A DNA stretch of 64,000 nucleotides from Straminergon stramineum. Lineage: Eukaryota > Streptophyta > Bryopsida > Hypnales > Calliergonaceae. Where the stretch lies: assembly GCA_963920665.1 (NCBI GenBank), contig OY987266.1, positions 5,461,001 through 5,525,000 of the forward strand, read 5' to 3'. Of this stretch, positions 57,632-64,000 are shown one piece after another (position 1 is the stretch's first letter; the number at the start of each line of letters is the position of its first letter). The translations under genes and the position numbers were made by a program. The notes under the pieces were generated by a model. It was not told where the DNA came from, searched no databases, and worked only from the letters and a program-made list of their open reading frames with translations.

Positions 57632-58563
57632 TTAACCCCTAAAGGACCAAGGTGTGTTTTTTGGCAACATAACTTTTTTGGGCAGGTACGTGTGACTAGA
57701 GATTTCCATGTTTTTGGCCCAAATTTTAATAGAAGGTGTGGACGAGGATTATCTTTCATGTGCACTAAATTTCAGGGCATTTGGAAATATGAGTCAAAAG
57801 TTATAGCCTAATATGTAGTTTGTTTCTCAACTCGGGCAGTCTGGGCAGATCTGAAAAAATCACTTTTTTCAAAAATAAAAATTTGAAATTGGTTTTCTGG
57901 ATTTATATATACACAGGAAGCTTTGAATCATTCCATTTTGATCAATGAGTCAAAAGTTATGAGATCTTTTAGTTTGCGGGCAAGTATGTATACTCTACTC
58001 TAAAATAAACTTTGAAGTCCTTTATTTAACTCAATTTTCAATAGTTTTTGAAAAAAATAAAAAAATGAGGTGTAGATTGTTTATTACAACATTACAACCA
58101 TTGGGATTGGGAATTTTCAATTCCATTAATAAATTGTTAACAATTTAGTATTTTGAATCATTCTCTACATCTTTCTACTTACTATTTTTTTCCTATATGT
58201 TGCACAATTCCAAATGATCTGAAAATTTTCAAGCATGTAGCTAACTTGCATTGAAGAATGAATCTAAAGAAGCACCACCATTTTGGACATTTTTCATACA
58301 ATTGTGACCTTGTGAAGTGCAGCTGCCCGTTTTTTCACAGGGCCGAAAAAAGGATTTTTAGCACTTCAAATGCTAATATCTTGCAATCTACACGGTGGAA
58401 TTTTCTGAATTTTTTTCCACATGTTCTCAATCTAGTTTCATACAAGATCCTACGGTTACATGTGTCCAAAAATGATATTTAAAAAAAAATTGATACTTGT
58501 ATTAGAAATAGCAGTTTTTGAGGTTTTCTGGTGATAACATAGTCAAGGAACTTTAGGGGTTAA
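57632..58563 (+). mobile_element. TTAACCCCTAAAG-ended TIR element, best-preserved copy
   Basis: TTAACCCCTAAAG (57632-57644) and CTTTAGGGGTTAA (58551-58563) form a perfect 13-bp inverted repeat around 932 bp. The interior is clearly related to 29238-30206 in the same orientation. AGTCAAAAGTTAT recurs near 57788 and 57949, about 160 bp apart, pointing to diverged internal units. No coding capacity, so it is non-autonomous. The left flank is T-rich (GTTGTTGTT) and the right flank is AGAAG, with no clear target duplication. Confidence 0.8.
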
Positions 58564-59246
58564 AGAAGATAAATTAACTTGAACCAACATACCATATTAT
58601 ATAGATTCATTTGTTTAACCAGTTTGCTAGTCATTTTGAACCATGCTTAGATGCTTATTTGGATGATACTAGATATAAAGTGGACACCCTTAAAAAAATG
58701 CCACTTTTGATGTTGTGCCTAGTTAATGTGACGAGTCTTATACTATTTTCAAATTTTCTTGCTAGCAAGTGAAAAGAGATTCCAATGCACCAAAGAACAT
58801 GTACAACATTTGGATATTGTATACAGAAGTTATAAAGGATAACAAAAATGGTAGAAGTTCTAGAGCCATTTCTTCCACATAGATACATATTGATTTTGAA
58901 GATATCCCTGTAGTGATGATGGAAATTTTGGTAAATGGCAAATTTGAGGGTGCCAACCAGCCCTTTCTTTTTTGGGTCAGATTGCACCATTTCAAAATAA
59001 ATTTCTACTTTTTGCTAGATGAAAGTAATCTTATTTTACCATAAATCTTCCATTTCCATTTAAAATATGGATGAAGTTTCAAAATTTGGATGAAAAAGTG
59101 TATGAATATGATTGAAAAGTGTTTTTTGGTCCAAAAGATGGATGAATATGGAAATACAATGCTTCACCAAATTGTTAGTGATTTCCATCTTCACAATTTT
59201 TCAGAAAGTAAAAGAATAAGGTTGGTACCAACCTTATTGAGTTATA
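58564..59246. other. intergenic, no gene seen
   Basis: Two overlapping minus-strand ORFs (58655-58990 and 58762-58995) have no recognised domain. The words ACATTTGGATATTGTATACAGAAGTTAT near 58807 resemble sequence near 18190 and 16425, hinting at another dispersed repeat. Confidence 0.3.
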
Positions 59247-59928
59247 ATAATTACACCTAAAATTGCATGAATAAGCTATGTGGCATGATCAATATGCTCT
59301 AGAAAATGAACAATTTTTTTTGTAATTTGTTGAAGGACTATGAATCAAAATGCAAGTGGTTCCATAATGTTTGGACATATTATGAATTAGTTACAAAATT
59401 TCAAAGATGCAAGGTGTAGGGTGCTAAAAGTGTCTTGTAGGTGATGCCAAAATCTGTTTGATACACATTAAGAAATCATACTAGGACTATTAAAACATGT
59501 CATAGACAAGAAGTTAAAACAATAGAAAATATACTGAAAATTGACCACTTCTAAGGTTGTCACCTCCATAGTACTAAAAATAGAGCTGCACACTTTTCAA
59601 AATGACCTTTAATTCCACCTTCCACTTGTCCTTGTAATCCGCACCATTTCAAGTATCCTTCCTATTGAGCTTCCCTTCAAAAACAAGGGTCGATTTTGAA
59701 GAGTGGTCCATTTTAGGTGTAGTTTTTTGGTTTTGCAACTACACTTTTAGCACCCTATACCTTGCATCTTTGAAAATATGTAACTAATTCACAATGTGTC
59801 CAAAAATGATGGTACCACTTGCATTTTGATTTATAGTCCTTCATCAATGTGCAAAGTTTTATTTTCATTTTTTAGAGCATATTGATCATGCCACAAAGAT
59901 TATTTGTGTGATTTTAGGTGTAGTTACT
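59247..59928. mobile_element. 682-bp foldback element with ~190-bp inverted arms
   Basis: The left arm 59247-59434 carries TAATTACACCTAAAATTGCA, GTGGCATGATCAATATGCTC, TTGAAGGACTATGAATCAAA, ATGCAAGTGGT, GATGCAAGGTGTAGGGTG and CTAAAAGTGT. The right arm 59740-59928 carries the complements of these in reverse order, with moderate divergence. The arms flank about 305 bp of non-coding DNA. This is a foldback DNA transposon or an inverted duplication. Confidence 0.75.
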
Positions 59929-62018
59929 ATATACAATGTAACTTACTACAACTTTGAATGTTTTGCAACAAATTGAATGCGAGGAATGATCCTCATTTGA
60001 TCTTTAGTACCATAAAACACATCCACCTCAAGAAGTCAGAACGCAGAATCTATCATAGGCAAGTAGTCACCAACTTAGGCAGGTGGGCTACAAATCTAAG
60101 TTAAAAAAAAGATCTAGTTGCAACTAGATTCAAGGATTGATTGATAGGCTAAATGGTAGTAGGTAAGTAAACAAACCACAAACAAGGTCAAATGAACACC
60201 AATGTATAATGTTATATTGGTAGGAATTGAACTTAGCATAGCTCTTCACCATTTGAAGGCCAAGGATCCTCCCAACTCATCCAATATGGAGTTCAGAATA
60301 GTAATCAAAACTTGCATGAAAATCAAAAGAGTTTAGGAATTGAATCAAAGTTTTTACCTTCTTCAAATGATTCTTTTGTTGCCCTCATAATCTATCGCTT
60401 TGGATTTGTATATAAATAAAATTGTTATAGAGTGAATGCTTATAGACATTGGAAGACAACAAACAGCTAACCTTATCTAACCCCTACTATAGCTAGGAAA
60501 AAAAAGGATTTATTATTTGAAAAATGACCCATTTATCTCATCATAATTTGAAAATTATAATTAGTTGAGGCTATGTTCATATCATCAAAATCAACAAAGA
60601 ATATTTCATGTGTAAGTAATTTCAATCAAAGAATTTGAAAAAACAAAGTCACCATATTACCTACTCAAATATCTACCAACAAAATTGTGATCCAATTATG
60701 ACCTTTTGGTTTGGTTTTCAACGGTCTAGGCATTCAAATTGAGATTTTAAGTAAAAATTTCTATAAGACCTCAAATAGATTGTTACAACATGAATTGAAT
60801 GCATTATACAAGTCAAAGATCAAAGCCATGGAATTGCTCAAGCATTTTCAGTATGCATTCTATTCTACTACTCTAATTCCTTAAAACCACTTGAGTAATT
60901 GAACCCCCTAGTTTGATACCCTATCCTACAAGGCTAATAATTACTAGAGAGAATACAAGTGGGTATGACCTTCGCCTACCCTGGGTATTAGCCATTGAAT
61001 ATTATTCCATGGCACTTGAATTCCGATAAGTGGTCAATGGATGGGAGTAAAATGTCCTTCGATTTGAGGGTCCGACACTGGTTGATTTTTGGCCCTACCA
61101 ATTTCTTTCTTGTTTAGCATCCATTGTTTTCAAAATACAAATGATTTTTTCCCCACTTCCACAAGCTAACCTTGAGGAGGAGTTGTATATACTTGCAAAT
61201 AATTTTCAAGTAGATCTAAACCTTGGTGTACAACTCTAAGCATACTTGTTTAATTCTTAATTCAAGTCAATCTGCAAGGTCATTCTTTTTTTCTCTAATG
61301 GCACTCTCTGAAGTAGCACATTCCTTGTTTATCCTAAGGATTGGTCATGTTAAGTACTAATAGATCTAATAGGACAACTCCCACATGATATTTGTAAGCA
61401 CAAGTTGTAAGTGCATTCAGAAGCCCATTTTTGCCCATTGGGTCGAGAGTCCTTCAAGAGTGTTGAGTGTCAGAGGTAGCTTTTAACTACAGTTTCTTTA
61501 AATTGGCGTAATTTTGGCTTAAAGAATTTGGGATATTTATCATCGTGAAGGTCTAATTTCAAGCGACAAATTAGGATAGGCATAGATACATGTCTTGGGC
61601 CATGCTTTCTAAATCACACCAAACTACTGGATTATTGCCAATTTAACCAAATTGATGTTTTCTTGAGATGCCCAAGACTCATCCACTCAGACTTCTTGGA
61701 CCGCGATGAGCAATTGCAAAACTAAATTTTTAATTTGATCATTTTATCTATGTTGAGCTCTATGGTAGACTCTTTCGGTTCTCGAGTCTCTTGGGCTACA
61801 AAATGGCTTGTTTGCTGAGTGGAAATGCTCATTGGGAAGTACAATGTTGTTAGTGAAGCAAGATGAATTCCATTACATGTACTAAGGGTTGGATTTTAAA
61901 AAAAACATTGGGGATCCATTAAACCCTAAAGGCCCAAATTGCGGTTCTTTGGCAACATACGAAGTAAAGGGTTGGCCATGACTGATTCTACATTGTAAGC
62001 GGTCATGGGTCGAGCCCT
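59929..62018. other. intergenic, no gene seen
   Basis: AT-rich without coding-like frames. At 61920-61955 the words AAACCCTAAAGGCCCAAAT and TTCTTTGGCAACATA match the left end of the TTAACCCCTAAAG family, so a truncated or very diverged member probably starts there. Confidence 0.4.
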
Positions 62019-62519
62019 ATGATTGTGTACAAGGTAAAATTGGATATGACCAACCCTTTTTCAAGTGTTAAAATTAGGAAAAGGCCCCTTCGTGGTTGCT
62101 TTTCTTTTCTTCATTTGGTGATGTTTTTATGCTTTATGTTTCTATGTTTCTATGTTCTTGTTGTTCTACTTTGTAGCTTTGGATTTTGTGCACTTTTTTG
62201 TGGTGGATATTCATATTCCATAATAGCGAATGCACCTCACAAAGTGCTTGGAGATGTGTCGAACGTATATTATACAATGTTAGCAATTGGTGCTAAAAAA
62301 TTAGGTGCTAGTTTTGTGACTTATGGTTCAAATTTTGGTCAATCGAGTTTTGTGTTTGTTATGAATTCTAGAGGTGGTCTTGCAACTAATGACAATGAGG
62401 ACTTCAATCCAAATTTTTCTCCTTATCTTACAAATTATAAAGTAGTGACTTACAATAGTTGTGATTTCAAAGACATGTTTGCTATTTGTAATCCCATTAG
62501 GGAAAAGAGAGTCCAATAG
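62019..62519 (+). CDS. unrecognised 166-codon ORF with one hydrophobic stretch
   Basis: ATG-started frame ending in TAG. Residues 1-25 are basic. About 30-65 is very hydrophobic and cysteine-rich (FLCFMFLCFYVLVVLLCSFG), resembling a membrane segment or two. The remainder is soluble in character, with GAKKLGASFVTYGSNFGQSS and an asparagine-rich tail. No domain is recognised. It follows directly after a sequence like the TTAACCCCTAAAG element ends, and no splice partners or conserved motifs are visible. It may be a chance open frame in repeat DNA or a decayed transposon gene. No function is proposed. Confidence 0.2.
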   Translation: MIVYKVKLDMTNPFSSVKIRKRPLRGCFSFLHLVMFLCFMFLCFYVLVVLLCSFGFCALFCGGYSYSIIANAPHKVLGDVSNVYYTMLAIGAKKLGASFVTYGSNFGQSSFVFVMNSRGGLATNDNEDFNPNFSPYLTNYKVVTYNSCDFKDMFAICNPIREKRVQ

Positions 62520-64000
62520 GAGGCCCCTTTAGAAGTGGCTAACATCAAGTTTTATAATATTTAAATTTGTACTTCTATTTGAAGGACAATGAACTAATCC
62601 TCTATACTCACTTCAGGTTGTTCAAATGGGCAATCATGATGGTAGGATATGAGTATTTTTCATCGGTGTGGCAAAATATACCCTTAAAGTTGGGCCAATG
62701 GGGAGTGTGTGAGACCTCTACCTAGTCCGCCTTCCAAGCAATGTACTCCCTAAGTTATTTGCTACAAATTAGTATTTTGAGACTCTATTCTAACTACACC
62801 AATTACACATGCATGAACTCCACAAATTGACAATGCAAATAGATCATCCCTATTGACAATACAATTTTAACAATACAAATGAAAAAAATAAGTATACATT
62901 TGCAATCTCATTTATCACTCATAAAAATCAAATCCACATAACCAAGAAAACTCACAAATTTATCAAAATGCAATGAAAATTGCAAAACAAGTACAAGTTA
63001 AGAGATTTGAAGAACCTCGAAATCCATTGAGACCAATTGCCACTAAAATGGCCACTTTGTCTTCGTTTTTGCTCAAAATTTGACAAGCCTAGGCTTAGTG
63101 AAAATTTGAATTCACTATCCATCACACCTTCAAATTTCAGCTCCATTGAAGATATTGTCCATCGGAAATTGCCCTCCAAAGTTGGAAGTCCAAATTTCAC
63201 TTAAACTTCTATTCTAATCATTGTTTTTGTCGTGCCTCTTAGTGACACTTACCACCTTATGTTCACTTTCTAGTATTTTCTAAGCACCTCACCCTTTAGT
63301 GACACCAAGGGTCACGTTCTCCTAACACTGTACATGCCATGCATCTACAATATTAGATTCTAACCCAAGTCATGGGGTTCTCCATTCTTCCGTGACTCCC
63401 AACACTTCCATTTCAACCTTTAACTCCCACAAGACACTGGGCATGTTATTTTATGACATGGGGCGGAACTTCCATTGATGTCTAAGCACTAGGTGAAGGC
63501 ACTACTCCCCACTGGTACTAACTGCCTTTGAATAGGAACCAACTCTTCACTAGGCTCAATCAAACTCATTTCGGGACTCACTAATCGGGACTTCCAAATG
63601 GGACACACACCATGGCCTAGTGTGGAGTGGAACATCACCCAACCGGTATCAAGAGTGCACAAGCACTCCACGGTAATACACAAGTGATGGTGAGGCTCCA
63701 ACACTAACCTCACCACCCGAGGCCACTTTGGCTCACTATGACACCATCCCGGAGTGAGGAGGGAGACCACCCCTCTTTATAGTACTCTCTACGAGATTCG
63801 GCAGCCCCTCTATACTAGAGGTTACTAGGACACCCCAAGATGCTTCCCATCTTGGAAGACCCCCCCTATTTCCAAGTGGTATACCCCAAACCGAACCTCC
63901 AAAAACTCCCGATCTTTCCATTGGGATAATTTTTAGCTCAAAGCTCCAAATCCCAAGTGTGAGTCCAGTTTTGTGATTTACATTTTACGTAGACCACTAT
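62520..64000. other. right-edge region, possible start of a minus-strand retroelement
   Basis: 62520-63230 is AT-rich with no gene. From 63230 to 64000 the base composition is more balanced. On the minus strand ACTATAAAGAGGGG, around 63775-63784, is a good TATA box, and downstream are two adjoining open frames (63736-63921 and 63489-63770) without domains. This composition and a lone TATA box would fit a long terminal repeat cut by the window edge, but no LTR partner is visible. Confidence 0.3.

Noticed and set aside
63230..64000. LTR retrotransposon at the right edge
   Set aside because: A TATA box and balanced composition are present, but there is no second LTR, primer-binding site or gag/pol-like frame in view, so it is kept only as a weak possibility.
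1..64000. tRNA or rRNA genes and organelle DNA insertions
   Set aside because: No cloverleaf with a GGTTCGA-type arm, no rRNA core sequence and no plastid or mitochondrial gene was recognised by reading; a tRNAscan or organelle BLAST run would settle it.

Overview
The window looks like nuclear DNA of a land plant. Two multi-exon genes with GT-AG introns lie in a large AT-rich background full of decayed transposable elements. One gene encodes a SPOROCYTELESS/NOZZLE-like (SPEAR) EAR repressor, a family known from plants. Only about two host genes in 64 kb suggests a large, gene-poor genome. A seed-free plant (bryophyte, lycophyte or fern) is possible, but the sequence does not settle the lineage. 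No organelle, bacterial or viral block was recognised.

Layout. 1-8000: remnants of transposon protein genes on the minus strand, broken by stops and frameshifts but still readable in pieces. One piece keeps a small exon with both splice sites. 8000-17590: AT-rich intergenic DNA with a terminal-inverted-repeat (TIR) element (10829-11127) and a near-perfect 55-bp hairpin (13401-13528). 17591-21150: a six-exon, 394-residue zinc-dependent medium-chain alcohol dehydrogenase, plus strand. 21151-50000: repeat-dense DNA with several non-coding TIR families, some in multiple copies. 50200-54516: the SPEAR-like gene, plus strand, modelled here as five exons and 600 residues with compatible splice phases. 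Its RGLGVAQLEKLRL motif is near the N terminus and it ends in the EAR motif LDLRLKLAL. 54517-64000: more TIR and foldback elements, an unrecognised 166-codon ORF and a TATA-containing segment at the right edge.

The two host genes are 30 kb apart and nothing suggests they work together. One is a cytosolic-type oxidoreductase of unknown substrate. The other is a predicted transcriptional co-repressor adaptor that would recruit TOPLESS-type corepressors. Nearly everything else is mobile DNA. At least three multi-copy non-coding families are supported by matching ends and interiors: one ending TTAACCCCTAAAGG, one ending AAGGTAGGAGGCT, and one ending CATTACAAAAAAATTCAG. All intron models and element boundaries were read by eye and need transcript or alignment confirmation.
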